From positions 21,736,001-21,800,000 of the forward strand of contig OY783207.1 of NCBI GenBank assembly GCA_963678705.1: a stretch of 64,000 nucleotides of DNA, given 5' to 3'. Shown here piece by piece: positions 28,001-43,000 of this stretch. How positions within the stretch are numbered: the first letter of the stretch is position 1; the number at the start of each line of letters is the position of its first letter. The translations under genes were made by a program, and so were the position numbers. This DNA comes from Panorpa germanica (taxonomy: Eukaryota; Arthropoda; Insecta; Mecoptera; Panorpidae). The notes beneath the pieces were generated by a model, which worked only from the letters and a program-made list of their open reading frames with translations, made no database searches and was not told where the DNA came from.

Positions 28001-31000
28001 CTGACAATATTCAAAAATATGTATATTCAAATGAAAACCCAAAAAAAGGAATAAAACATTTTTATTTTGGGTCTAGAACGGTCCCACAGGTTAAACCGGT
28101 ATCCGACGGGCTTTTTCTGGGTCGCCTAGTCAACCAGCCTGTCGAGTACTTACAAATTGCTGAGCTTTTTAACATAGTTATTTTTATATTTTCAAAGAAA
28201 TTCCATTGAAAACGGTTGAAAGCAAATAAAATCATTATAATAAAAATACGAGTATTTCCCTCTGGTCTAAGCACTTGAAATTGTATTGAGAAATATCAAA
28301 TAATGAGCATTTTATTATCGATTTATCTAGAATGGGTGTGTGTTTGTATAAATTGTAGGAGCTATAACGAAGAATATTGGGATTAGATTATATTTACTGC
28401 CTTGACGTAGAATCCCATAAAGACGATAAAATGGGAAATTGAAATTGGAAATTGCGAACAATGTAAGCACATCTACATCCTGCCACACAACTTGCTACAA
28501 TCCTTGTAATTCTATACTAAAGTCTTTTATTGGTCTCGTTTTACTCACGTTAACGTATTATCCATTATTCGTTAGCATCTGACGTCACTTCATCGTTAAT
28601 AACGGTCGTTTATCTTTGTTTGCACAAGCAGCTCGCTACCTGTGCTTTCCGTTAAACGGGATACGGGATACGGGGAGTCTGCTTGCGAATGGGAGTCTTT
28701 CTGGAAGATAGGATTTTATTAAGCTGAAAAATCATCAAAATGTAAAGACAATACTTCGTTTTGTTTTAATTAAAATTTCCACAGTTTCATTTTAAAGGAT
28801 TTATTTTAAGTCTTACGATTAAACGATTTAATTTAACAAGAAAGTACTTAAATGCTTCACGTCGTATATTCCGCTTAATGGAATTGATTAACTGGAAACG
28901 GAAGCTCTGTATTTATACTCGTAAAAAGAACATTTCAGAGGTTATGTAACTATGCCAACTTTTATACGATTCATATACGTATAGCAACATAAATGAAAGT
29001 ATTTTTAAGTAGTTTTATCATTATGTTAATGAGCATGGAAGTAGATTTATTTTTCAAACAGCTACAAATTGGTCACAAACGGTTGTATATTAGGTTATTA
29101 TTTTATTTTGTTGTAATATTTTTGTCATTAGGCACTATATTCTTCCGCCTTAAATCCTTAAATTACATAGCATTGTGCTTAATTACTTCCGAAAGAAAAA
29201 AGAAAAATACAAACAAAACAGATAAATTTAAACCCGTACTTCTTTGTTCTTCCTGGTACTCTCCCTCCTGTTTCTACTAAGAACTTCCTTTTCTTTCCTC
29301 GCTCCTTCTCTCTCTCTCTCACCGTCATCCACCGCTTCCCTTCACTGCCTCCCTTTAATAGCTGCACAGTCTTCATTTCATTTTTACTCTTTTCTCACAT
29401 GAATACCTAATGTGCTCTAGCACACCCGGCACATCTTTTCTCTCTATTTTCCAAGTATCTGCTGCCTTTCTCTTCGTTTCCCAATCTAAATCTTGCGATT
29501 CTTCTTATGTTCCTTGTGTATTTTTCTCGTGTATATTCCGGTATTTCTCTGTTCCAAATTCTCTTGTATCTTATTAGGTAACATTGTTTATGTGACAGGT
29601 AATTTTTTTGTTATGTTAGATAAACATTGGTGCACCGTTTTTAGTATTATCTGTAAAGAGTCGTGGAAGGAGTTTCGACGAGCTATCCTTGTAATGCATG
29701 AGGGTCTCAGTGGTTGTCATAGTAGATGTGTAACTGTCACTGCATATGCCTTTCATTCCACTCCTCTACTCTTCGACATTTTATTCAATAAAGTCAATGC
29801 GTTTACAGCGAGCGGACCTGTGGTCGCTTACCTTTAAGCTATAAAGAACATTGCCTATTGTGGTTCATACAGGATTTAAATTGAATTATTACACCGTATC
29901 TAATTTTAAGAATAAAAGAACATTCTAGTATTCAAGGACAAAGACTTATAGCCTGAAATATCTTTCCGATTGATCTAGCAAATAATAAAAGGACAATTTG
30001 ACGTATTTTTAATCTAAATTGGAGGACACTTTCAAAAGATCTCTGATGCTATCATATCAATTCCATTACGTTACTCTTTGGTTCACGGCTGCGGTATACG
30101 ACTTGGTTTCAAATTGAAATCATTTTTATTTTAAGGAATATAAATCACATACTGAGTTTTCTGCCCCCTTTCTTTCTTTATTGCCACCCTGATTCACCCT
30201 CCTCGGCCAACCAAAAGTAGCTATAAAACTTTAGGTTTATTTATTTCATTTCATTTGGAGAAGTTGATCGTATTATTTTTCACTCAATTTTCAAAACGTT
30301 TGATTTTATGAAATAAATGTCACGAATATATTAAATTAGAATCCACTGGCAATACTAGTCTTACCAGCATAGAATGAGATACTCGTACTTTACTTCGACT
30401 GTACAGACCCAATATGTCAGACATTTGATATTTTTATATGTCTTATAAAGTAGTCGTAGCTTGAAGCACTTCTCGGTTTTCTTTCTTATTTCCATTCTCT
30501 TTCTTCTCTTTTTCTCCTTTTTGAAGCCGACAGGGAATTTTTCAGAATTCCTCTTGCAGCTGGTCGATCCGATCAACTTGTTTTGAAGGGTACTAAAGCT
30601 TTACTGGAATCGGATGTGGAGAGGGTGGACTGAGGGAGCGGGATGGGGAGGGTCATCAGAGAGGGGTGCTTTAGTATAATAGAGATATATTTCAAAGTGA
30701 AGTTCGGGGATATCAGCTTCGGAGTTCGGAGTAACGAAGTATTTGAAGGACTCAAATAGTTAGATCTCGTACACCACCAAAATTCTTTGTAAAGCCTTAA
30801 GACGGCTGACGGCCGCACACTAGAGACATACTCGTATAGCTTATTTGAAAGAAGACTGACGTAATTCAAAATTCATGATGTCTCGAAAACAAGGTCTAAA
30901 GTTCGCCTTGTCTATGTAAAATGTACAAAATAATTGAGACATTCGAGTAGATGTGTTCTACATGATGAAAGTATATCACATTTGAAGGGGACTTGTGAAC

Positions 31001-34000
31001 CATGACTTAATTGATTCAGCTGGCTACCAGAATTTTTTTTTAATAACTTCTTATATTTTAGAATATATTAATAATTAAAAAAGTTAGAAGGACACAACTG
31101 AGACGCATACGAGTCTTTATTTTCTACTAAAGCTGGGTTGTGTGTCCCATCAAGTATTATATTACAAAGGTTACGGTTAAGGAAAAGGAAGCCTAATCTC
31201 TTACTATTACTAATTCCTTCTGTGACGTATAATGCTTACCTGAAACATGCAGAAAAAACTAAAACTCAAATTTGATGTAGGTATTATATTTACAAATAAA
31301 TGAATATCATTAACTGGAACGAAGCTAGCAAATCGTACGTCATATCCAGCACTGCGCTAGTATGTGCGAAGTCTGACTTAGGAATAAAAGATCTTTAAAT
31401 ATTTTGATCTAACAAATAACTTGTTTATTTAACTAATAAAAATTCAGTAAACTATAATTTTAATTTTTAATAATTTTTTTATTATTTTAATGTTTTTGCT
31501 ATTAAACACTACATTCTTCCGCACATATTATTGTGCTTAATTACATTTTATTTGTGATACTTATTATATCTATGCATTCTCACCTCACTCCTTCCAAGAA
31601 AAAAAAAATAAAAACAAAACAGATAAATTTAAACTCTTACTGCCTTTCCCTTTCTGCTACTCTCTCTCCTGTTTTTAGTCTGCCCTTCCTTATCTTTTCT
31701 CGCTCCTTTTCTTTATTTTCGCTATTCATCGCTTCTTTTCTTTGCCTCCCTTTAATAACTGCACAATCTTCGTTTCACTTTTTCTCACATGAATACTTAT
31801 TGTACACTTTGTACATCCTCTTTATTTCCAAACCAAAATCGAAATTTTGCGATTGTTCTTATGTTGCTTGTCTCTCTTTTTCTCGTATGTATTCCGGTAT
31901 CTCTCTCTCCCAAATCGTTTTGTATCTTTCATTATATGTGCTGTTATCAATTTTTCCCATTCCTTCTCGCTGCTGTATCTCTGTCTCTGCTCCTTAGCTC
32001 CTCTTCCACACTTGTGTTCAGTAAACTACAAGTTGATGTTGATGTAATAAGGTATTAACAATCAAAGAACACATTAGAAAGTCAAAAGTTTTCACTGAGC
32101 CACAAACAAACTGTTGCGCGTAGACAGGTTAATCTTAGATGCTTATGGCTTGATTGATGAAAAGATTATCTCTTAAAAATGCAGTCCCGCTCTGAAGGAA
32201 ACATTGAGATGTCAATATAAATACAGAGATGTTTTATAAATATTCAGCAGGCTGTAGGTTCGGTAAACAGTACAGAATAACTTAATTATTGAAGAAATAT
32301 AAAAAACAAATAGTTCCAATTAAAATTACTCGAAGAATACACAGGCAATGGTTTGCACAAGCATAGCACGTCGTGGTATTTCTTCTCCATTAAGAAATAA
32401 ATGAATATCGCATTAGTCCAAATCATGACCCATAACGTCATAGAGAAAGTTACGAAATAAGACCCTTAGCAAGAAAAATGAAGTTGGATTTCAGGTAAAT
32501 TATTGTAATTGAATTTTTAGTAGTAGGAAGGGAGTCTGATCGTTCAAAACGTTTTTATGCAGAAGTTAATTCATGCAAATTGTACATCAATTGCAAAGAT
32601 GGTTTATTGTTAATTAAATCTTGAAATTAATAAGCTACAAGGAGAACAGCACAGATATCAATTCAGGGTTTCCGCTGAGCTGATGAATAATACAACACAA
32701 CCAACCCCTTTGAATGAACAAGAACTGACGTGGTAGTAAATGGGTTTGCTATTATTGCTCCTTGTTTATTAATACAACATACTCGCATACGGGGTGGGAA
32801 TCGGGAGTGGTGGTTGTCTTTGGAGCTGCCATTCACAGCCTTATCTTCAACGTGACGTCTTCAAAGCATTGTTCCGTCCGTTTGATTTACTAACATACCC
32901 TCAATGTTTTGTCGTCTGTGCTAATTTTCAAAGACTATTTTGATATCATTAAACATGTTTGTTTTGGAGAGTAAACAGCTTAGAAATCATTAACTAATAT
33001 TGGTAATTAACTCGGAATACTTGAGTTAATTGTTATTAACTCAAGTGAAGTGAATGAAAAGTAGATCAACGGTATTGCTAATATGGTAAACAGTTAAGAG
33101 ATGGCAGCATGGTTCCCGGATTCTCGTTTGAAAGCCATTCTGTCAAATTGTCGGGTACTTTTGTGCTCTGATGTAATGGAAAACAAATATCACATATTAT
33201 TTCGTGGCACAACGATGTTATTCCATTGTAGCTAGCCAGCTTTGTATTCCATTCTACCGCACCGTCTATCACAACGCCTAGATGAAGACTACTATTCATT
33301 CATTACATATAGGTAATTAGTTAGCTTAGCAGTAGATAAAAGATAATGGTTCTATTTGTAGCCGCGTAACAGAAAACATGGAAATTACCTTACATACTCT
33401 TACATGCAATCTTTTAAGTAAACAAAACCTATTTTAGACCGTTATTTGTTTAACTGTTTTTCAAACGCCTATATTTGCTAAATTAGGCTACGTAAGTTTA
33501 CCAAAAACTATTAGCCGACCTTAAATGAAGAGTAAAATAAATTCTATATCTTGGAGCGGCTTCAAATAGCCTAACTTAGAAAATATAAGCCTTTGAAAAA
33601 TCGTCAGCAATGAATGGACGCCAGTTAAAAGGTTATGAAGTACGGTCTTTAGTTTTAGTTTTATAGTCAACTTTTAGTTAGTTGGAATTATTATAATTTA
33701 TTGATGTAAACGTATAATTCTTCTATTCTTAAAGACCCCAATACATATTTATGTTGCTTGGCTCCGCTTGGAACCGAGAATGCTTGCGGTTCGGGATACA
33801 CGACCGAACCACAGCTTACAATCAAATGTCTCGACCTTCTTATCTTACTTGTATACAAAAAATAAAAATATTTTTAATATAAATGTTTTGTACATGTTTT
33901 AATGTAATACTTATTGTTATTATTAAATCAGTGGAATAATAAATCCTTAAACTTTTCCACAAGAACTTCTTAACTCTCTCTTTTTATGTTGTTGCTATAC

Positions 34001-37000
34001 TGTTCAAATTCTAAAGTCTTTGTTCCCTATTCAGACTTAATCCATTCCGAAGCTTTCTATTATTACCAAATGACATTTCTATTAAATTCGCAATTAAGTA
34101 CTACAGAATAATAAAGACTTGAGATACGTTTTATACCACGTCAAGAGTTGAACTAAATTGTAAATGATCAACATGCTGCCGTTTTGTCACACATGTACAT
34201 GACCTCGTGTTGGCAGTGATCGTAAAACTGAATTTCGAGCCTAGTACGCGCATATCTAAATAATCAAGCGAATTGGCTGAGCCACGTGCATAGGGCGTTT
34301 TAGTTATCGCAAGTAGCTTTTGTTGCTTGCGATCTCTTCCGGATGATTTTTCAATAGTTATTTAACTGTGGATTTTTGTTCGAGCCGAACATAACTGTAG
34401 TTTAACCAAGCAAAATATCAGGATTATATTTTACATTAGTTAACTATGGTCGGTCTTTGAAAAAACTAGAATTAGGAAACCCATTTTTTAGGTTAAACTT
34501 CTTATATTCTATAACTAAAGTTTAACTGACTATAAAGGACGAGTTATTTGCGATGCATGTTTAGTTTCCAAGCTGCAAACATGTCCGTGATTTTGATGCA
34601 TATTGCATATAGTATACGACTGGCATAAAACGTTTTTACATCAGTGTTTTTATTTATAAAAAGTTCAATAGCTTTACAAGTAACATCAAAATTACTTTAA
34701 TGGATTATAAAATAAAATAATGGTAAGCGTAGGAGTACGTTTTTACGTAGCACGTGTAAAGCAGAAAACAACCCCATCTCTCGAAGCCTATTTGAATTAT
34801 TACTAGACGTAACACACCGTACTCAGCGCTGGCGATATTTATACAACATTATTTATGCACCTCCATCATTAATAATGCAAGATTTAATATAAAGTGGGAG
34901 ACGCGGGGTGTTAGAGGTCGTAGGGGTCCTCGTTTTCGTGAATTCATGTCGCGTACACATCTATAAATAACACGTGGAGCTTAGATATGAATTTAATAAA
35001 ATATTCAGTGAAACACAGTACCACACATGCTGTTCCGTTTCAATATCCGCCATCTTGAATTCAACGTTGAAATCTTTATTATTGTTATTATCCTCGGAAT
35101 GTATTGAAATGCTACAGCGATCTGCCAAAGAAAAGCGCTGCAACAAATGCCATGGATAGATGGTTCATTCTTTTTTTAGTTCAGAAATGTTAGGAATTTT
35201 CTATGGAAGGAATTCTTTTAGTACGTGACCATACAAATATTTTATTTATTTCTTTTATATTTGAGCTATGAAAACTATACACAGTGAAATTGTTTTCCTA
35301 CTTTTCTAAAGTTGTTAGATCAATTTGTTTAAAAGTTTGTTCAATGTTCTAAAACTTTGTCAAGCTGCGGGTGGTTCTGTGTGTAACTCTTTGAGACAAC
35401 TTCACTGAAGGCAACAAATCTGCTAATGACAGAGTAGATAGTATGAACGCTCAGTAAGAAATTTTACTGACAATTTGATCGTACTGTTACTGACAAGTGT
35501 TGCCATAGATGGGGATACTAACTCGCAATACTGTCAGTATTCGGAATACTGTCAATATTCCTGTCATCACCAACTTTAATGATAAGGATAGCTATATATA
35601 GTTAACTTTATTAATGAACGTAGGTATTATTATTGTTTCTGAATATTTATTAGTTGAATTTAATGAATTATAAGCACAATTATTATATCTTCTTATATCT
35701 AAACTTATTTTAATGGGCTTGTGTTCTACGTCTTAATTTCAACATATTGATAAAGTTCGTTACTGGAACCTCAAATGTCCAATTATTTTTTAATAACTTC
35801 TTATATGTTAGGAGAAATTAACAATTATAAGTCATTTTGTTCCTTTAATTATTAAAGAGATTTAACGTAATAGAACATTCCAAGACATGTGACACGTTAG
35901 CTAAGTTGATATTTATTTTATACAACAGTGCATATTCAACACAGATCTTTTATCCATAGAGAAAATAACTAACCTACCATTAATAGTACAGACATGTTAC
36001 GTCATAAACATGGCCGACATCTGTTGCGCTAAAACTACAATTCTAATTTTTAATTACTATATCTCCGTCAAAATTTAGATATTTAATACAATAAAAACGC
36101 CAATATATATTTATTAACCAATTTGATCAAATTAACCAAATTGTATTATCAATTTCAATTAACAATTGAAAAATCGACCACTAACAAATGAGTATACACA
36201 CTCATTTGTTTGAAAATGGACCACTAGCTTATAACTTTTAAACATTGGCATTGTATATTATGAACAATTGTGAGAAACTGAGTTTGGTTACAACACTTTC
36301 ATGACAAAAATTCATAGATTGTAGTAAATATGATTTCGAATGGAATCGAAATTGTACACTGATATGTTTTAGTTGGCAATAAAGTTGGGTGTTACCGTTA
36401 CAGAATATATCAGGATGGCACAGGACCGAGCGATGAGTGTGACCTTTCTAACAATATCTTTACTTTATCAAATTTTACGTGTGCTGAATATTAAATCGTT
36501 TATAATTCCCTCTAAGATTATTAACTACTTAAATATACGCATTTTGTTTACGCAATCATTGACAGTCTGTTAAAAATGAACTCTAGTTTATTAATTTACG
36601 AATAAATTACATTTGTCTGCAGCGAACACGACCACGTCTCCATCGCGAACTCCAGCAGCGCTGGTGTCTGAGAGAGAATAAATATTCCTCATTTTCTGTC
36701 AACTTTCAAATTCATCTCGACAAATATTTATATTAGATTCCATTTTGTACTTGATTGAATTTATTTCCAGAATGAAGCTAATGTAAGAAAGTCAGCTACG
36801 CATTTCTGAGTTTGTGCTTTTGTGCTTTTCTGACGTACGGACTTTAAAGTTCTCAAGCGAAGTTGGTCAAAGTATGGGTGTTTGTAGAAAGTGTGGGAAG
36901 TGGGCAACAGTGACAACAAGACTCAGTTCAATTCAGTATAAATTTGACACAGCGTCACAACATTTGGTAAAAGAATATCCGTACAAGTTGTAACGCTCGG

Positions 37001-40000
37001 TAGGTGTATTTCACATTGCATTTACATTAGTAAATCTTTTGAAGAAAAGTTTCGGCCAAATTGCTTGATCGTTTAGTAAAACAAATTGTGCGGTATACAT
37101 CTTCGATATAATGAAAAATCAATTTTTATATAATGTATATAGAAAAGAATAGGCTAAAATTCATTACCATGTCGCCTTCGTGAGTGACCGCCTATTTCTC
37201 GTAATTTGTACTATACATTATAACTAAAACTTTCTATAGAATTTAATTTCACCCAAACCTATTGTCCGTTTTTTTAACATGTTCCGAACGTTGAATCTGC
37301 TTGGCTCGTACGCTGTTACTTGTTCTTTTTCAGTTTATATGCAAACGCCGTTTGAACTTGAAGATGATTTCATTCCACAAGACTGCATTTCCTTACAAAC
37401 TTTGTTTTTGTGAACTTCGAACTGAACAATGTTCGTAAACGATGTTCATTTGTAGCGTTCACTCGATGCTCGCAATATACTATGTTCATGTTCGGGAATT
37501 TCTTCAGGGAATTCAAGGAAACTTATATTACGGTCTAGATTTACTACATCTATGTATCTATGGTACATCATAGTACAGTGTTTTATAATTTATTTTTATA
37601 TTTTCATGTTTCACTGTGAAATTATACTCCTGGAAAAATGTTAACCTTCGGAATGTTAAATACGGATGAATATTTAGTAGGTGAATTGAACACTGAACTA
37701 AAGAGACGGGGGTTCAACAAGCACACATAACTGTGCAGAGACAACATCATGCAACATCATTAGGACGTTCGACACAATACTCTTCAATAAAAGAAAAAAA
37801 TCTGCACATGTACAATGTACATATTATGTCCATACAGATATACATATGGCTCAAAGATCAGTGTACTCATCAGATACGCGTATATTGACGCTCTCGATAT
37901 TGAAGAAGCTATTAATAAATTTAATTATATGAAATATCTTAAATGAATAATTACAAAAAAAGTTTTCAGTTATTTGGCAAACTAGAACCAAAAAAGGTTA
38001 ACCCAACTAGAACCCTATCAGGTCCTCGACTAGAACACTATCAGGTTCCAAACCACAACCCTATCATGTTTCTGATTTGAACTTTATGAGGTTTTCCCGG
38101 TAAGACCCTCGTGAAGTAGTCGCGTTTTTCTGCTAGATCTACTTCATTGCCCTTACATTCTTATCAGGATCCTTATAACATCTAGGATAACATTATACTC
38201 CGGCTGTGGAGCGGGTTCAGACCATTAAATTTAGTAAATGTCTGTCTATATTCCTCACTTTACTTCACAGTAGACATTACTTAATTATAAGTACATAAAT
38301 CAAACGTTGCAGCTTAGACGCCATACCTTAACTACGTCACATGCTAAGTAGGTAGGAAGGGGTCTGCATAGTGTGGCAAGTGCAGAGGAAGTAGAGGGAA
38401 ATTTGACTTTCAAAGAAAAAGAAAGAATATGCTCAGAAAATAAAATAAGACTAAGAAAAACATATTTTTGCAAATATGTGACAATGGCGTTAAGAAACTA
38501 TGAAATTTGTATGACGTAGTTTATGGATGCCCAATTGCCCACTTATTAAAAGATAATGGTTCAGTTGCCGAGAGTATTAATGTTTAATAACTGCGTCTTC
38601 GAGTTTGATCTACGGAGTAGCGCTAAACTTGCTGGGTTTCTTTGTTATCAAATTTTAAATGTTTATTTGCTAAACTCATTAGGCAGTGGTGTAGTTCATA
38701 TAGCTGACGCCACGACAATTAGTCGGTGATAAAATTTAGCATCGGAAACAGACATCGGAACATATATTAAATAAATCAAATAAAAATACTTATTCTAAAC
38801 CCATCCTCTTCTGCATAATAAAGCTCATAGAAGTTGGTGTTGATCGCGTTTTAGGCCTCGTTGATTTCATGAGATTACTTTATCCAAAAGTGACAGATGC
38901 GAGACATATTGTTCAATTTATAATCCACATTATAAATACCATCACATAACCATAATATGTCTATTTATTCGGGACGGTGTTCATTTTCCTTCTGTGTCAT
39001 CTGGAGCATAAGTAATGCAGTCAATTCGATCTTCATCAAGTCACACACCGCTGCACACAACCCTCTTCTCCATTTCACACGCTGGAGCTGAAACTGGAGC
39101 TGGAGCTGCTGTAGCCGTGGTAGGATTTTACTCACAGTGCTTCAAGTATATTAAAATGACTTGTGAGAAAATGAAATCTACCAATGTGAACCCATAACTG
39201 ATATTATATAGAACTGCAATGTAGATTGATAAAGTTGGCTATCAGAACCTCAAATATTCAATTATTTTTTTTCCAATTCGATATATTATAGAAGTTATTA
39301 ATGATTGAAATAATCAATTTTGTTCTTTTGTCATTAAAAGGGTAGAAAATTATAAAAAATGTTTGACTAGTTGATATTATTTCAATCCTCACAACCATTT
39401 ACCTACCTTTGCCATCGTTGTTAAACAAGGGAGGTGTAAAAGAGATGCAAAATCTAATGTCACAGCGCTCAACAAATACAAAGTGCACCGTGGAAATTTC
39501 CTTATTTGAAACGCGTGCCACTCAGCGGCCATTAATCATTGGAGAGTGTGGTTGTGCGCATTCTAAAGCCAAACGTCTTTTATACAGTTAGTTTAGTAAC
39601 GACCATGCAGTGAACGAGAGAGGGGCACGCGTTTGTTGTGAAGACTTACTTTTTAAACGGCTGTTCCATCATTGCATTCAGAAAACAATTTAACATCAAT
39701 GGGTGGACCTGGACACGTTCATAGATACAGATAATGTGTGGAAAATGAAAGCAGTACTTTTAAGAACCACCAAAACACCAGAAGAGATCGAGAGAGTAAG
39801 CCTGGCGATTTTGAAATCCCCTATTTACTCTTACAATTTTTGATCGCATAGAGAGACGAATTCTTTATGCTGACCTGAAATTTCATCTATAGAAGCTGCA
39901 GTGGTGCAAAAACTTGCTTAAATCCTTGGTATATACCAATCCAGTGCCGCATTTAAAGGTGTGGAGGGCCTGGGCAACGAAGAAGCGGAGGCCCCTAATT

Positions 40001-43000
40001 ATTTTCCGAGTAAAAAGAACAATTTTTTTCCGACCAGTCTTTCAAAAATTTAGTGCGTTGATCTCTATTGTGGAGGCTCCTTTCTTGTGGATGCCCCGGG
40101 GCAGTAGCTCCGCCTGCCCTCCCCTCAAAACTGGGCCTGTACCAATCGTCCAAAGACTCTGGGTGAGCTGAAGAGCAATATTCGTGTTGCTACTGCCAAC
40201 ATAGACACAGACATACTGGACAAAGTGGATATTTTTTGTCATAAATTTATGTAACATTTATGCTATATTATATATTTATGCATTTATTATATAGAATGGG
40301 AAACGAGGAGAAAGGAAACAGATACAGGGCAAATAGCGAGAGAAAGGATGTGCAGGATGTGCAGGATGTGCAGGGTGTGCGAAACGGAGATAGAAACATT
40401 GGAGCACATTAAGTTTTCATGTGAGAAAAAGGTATAAAGCAAAAAGAATATTGGGCAGTTATTAAAGGGAGGCAGTGAAGGGAAGAGGTGGATGGCGAAG
40501 ACAGAGAAAAGGAACGAGGAAAGAGAAGGAATTGCAGAGTAGAAACAGGAGGGAGAGTATCATCAGGAGCGAAGTAGTAGTAGTATTGTTTTTATTTTTA
40601 TAAGGATATATATATTTGGAAGTAGTGAGAATGTTTATATATAATAAGGATCAAAAATGAATTAATAAGCACAATGATATGTAATTTAATAAGTTAAGGC
40701 AGAAGAATGTAGTGCCCAATGACAAAAACATTAAAAATAAATAATAATAATATAATATTTATGCTATATGAGTTTTCAACCTTTCGAAGCAGTATAGCCC
40801 CTTAAGAAAAGCTTTTACTAAATCATCGCTCCTTCTTAATTACACAATAAAACAACTTAATATTCACAGTTACATAGAAAATTAAATTTGAAATTTCAGT
40901 AAAACTTTATTATAACATTTCTTTTTCCTTAAATGAATCAGCCCATTGTGCCATTGTTAAAACTCTTTTGTTTTGTTTTAAAAGTTTAATATTCCAATTA
41001 ATGTTTTAAAATGATAAAATAAAAAACAAAAGAACATAAATTGCTGTTACTCTGCTTCTATACGAGAAGTAGTTCAAACGAACATTGAGCATAACATAAG
41101 AGTGAGTGAGATAGAAGTATCTTGTCATATGGCTAAGTTTAATGCCACCAGGAGGCAGGCATTGTGCCAGTTGGAAAAACAGATGATACATTTAACGGCA
41201 TTAATAAAAAAACAACAAATGAGGAAACTTTATGTAAATACCGGTTATGTTTTTATTATTGGACAGTTTAATGTGGCAATGAAACACACAAAAATGTTCC
41301 TATTTTTATATAAGTAGCGGTTGCCCCGTTGCATAGCAACGTGTGTAATATTTGATTAAAAATTATTAACTTGGACATACTGCTCACGTAGAAAATGTAA
41401 CGCTTTAGTAAGCTAGCAAGTGTGGAACGGCATTTTTAGGCTTTTTAAATTACTAATTTTTCAAAAACATTGCTGTGACCTTAAAAATGATGATTTTAAA
41501 GTAGTTCTAGTGACAATCGTAGGCAAAAGTATAGTTGCATAAGTACAAATTTTACATACACTCTGTATATGATAATATTATAATTTTTGGAGTTTCTACT
41601 CAATATAAGCTGTTATGTACAAATGCAGACTAAATACTATTACACTGTTGAGAAATATGGCAACGCAACCACTGTATTACTCACACATATTAGATATTCG
41701 CTGTATATTCATATATAGTAACTACCCGGATACCGAATAAATATTTTTACTTCGTTTTTCAGCTGCTTAAATTTTGTAATTAAAATTAAGACACTTATAT
41801 TACCATCTTATTAAAATTTTATCAAATTCTCTATGAAAATATTTTTACTAGCGAGCTATTAGGGAAAGTTACGAACAGGATCAAGCCAGAAGTCCCGTGC
41901 GGTACAAATGATAAGTCTCTTAGATACCTTTCTTTATGAAACAAAATCTGTTCACATTAAGAAAAAGCACTTGCCCCCCAGTCATATTGAATAACCTACA
42001 ACTTCCACAAGCAGACGCATTAAAATACTTAGGTATGCATTTGGACAGACGTAGACAGACGACTAACTTGGAGAACATACATCTGGAACAAACGGGTGCA
42101 GTTAGAAAGTAAACGTAGGGACATGTATTGGCTCCTCGGCTGGAAGTCGCAGCTATCCACCTATAACAAACTACTTTTTAACAAGACACCACTAAAACCC
42201 ATATGGACATGTGGGTACAGTGATGTATTTGGAGTCTGGAGGCACTGGGGCAACGAAGGAGCGGAAGCCCCTAATTATTTTCCTAATTAGGTAAAAATGC
42301 GAAAAAAAAGTCTGTTTGGAAAAAAACTGACCCGTCGAAATTTGAATATTTCTTTTGTTCTCTATTGTGGAGGCCACGGGCAGTAGCCCCGCCTGCCCTC
42401 CTCAAATCCAGGACTGGACATAGAGCTATGGGGTAATGCAAGTACATTCAACATAAAAATCCTTCAACGTTTCCAAAATAAACTGGTTAAACAAATCATT
42501 AACTTTCCCAGATATGCTTTTTTTTTTAATATAGTTTCTCGGGCTTCCTAGGCACGTAGCCTTTTATCGCTCATAATATTGTTCTGATTCTTCTTATACG
42601 TTATATCCAGACAACAAGAATGATCTATTCATGGTTACTGCAGTTATAAATTTCGGTTTCTCAATCAAAAAGGGGGTGTTAACAGTAAGGGTCTGCGAAG
42701 TCTGTAGCATCGCCCTTTGGAGTCGATTTCTTGCCATTGCTGTATTTTTACATTGCCACAGAATGTGGTCAGGATCTGCCTCCTCTTCACCACATTCACA
42801 TATAGAGTTTGGAATGATTTTGTTTCCTGCTAGATGTTTTGGAGCTCCAGTATGATTCATTCTTAGTCTTGAGGTCATTGTTATTAATCTTCTTGGCCAT
42901 GTTAGTTTGGCAAACCATGGCTTACGTTTCAGTATTGGTTGTATTTTATAAAATTCTCTACCTTTATCAGAATTATCCCACTTGTCTTGCCAATTCTTCA

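Noticed and set aside
31533-31997. 154-codon plus-strand open frame rich in Leu/Ser/Phe
   Set aside because: It is the antisense of a LINE tail; the same stretch aligns in reverse with 29093-29600 and 40275-40755.
38684-38730. CAGTGGTGTAGTTCAT, a possible hAT left end
   Set aside because: No inverted partner or 8-bp duplication could be found.
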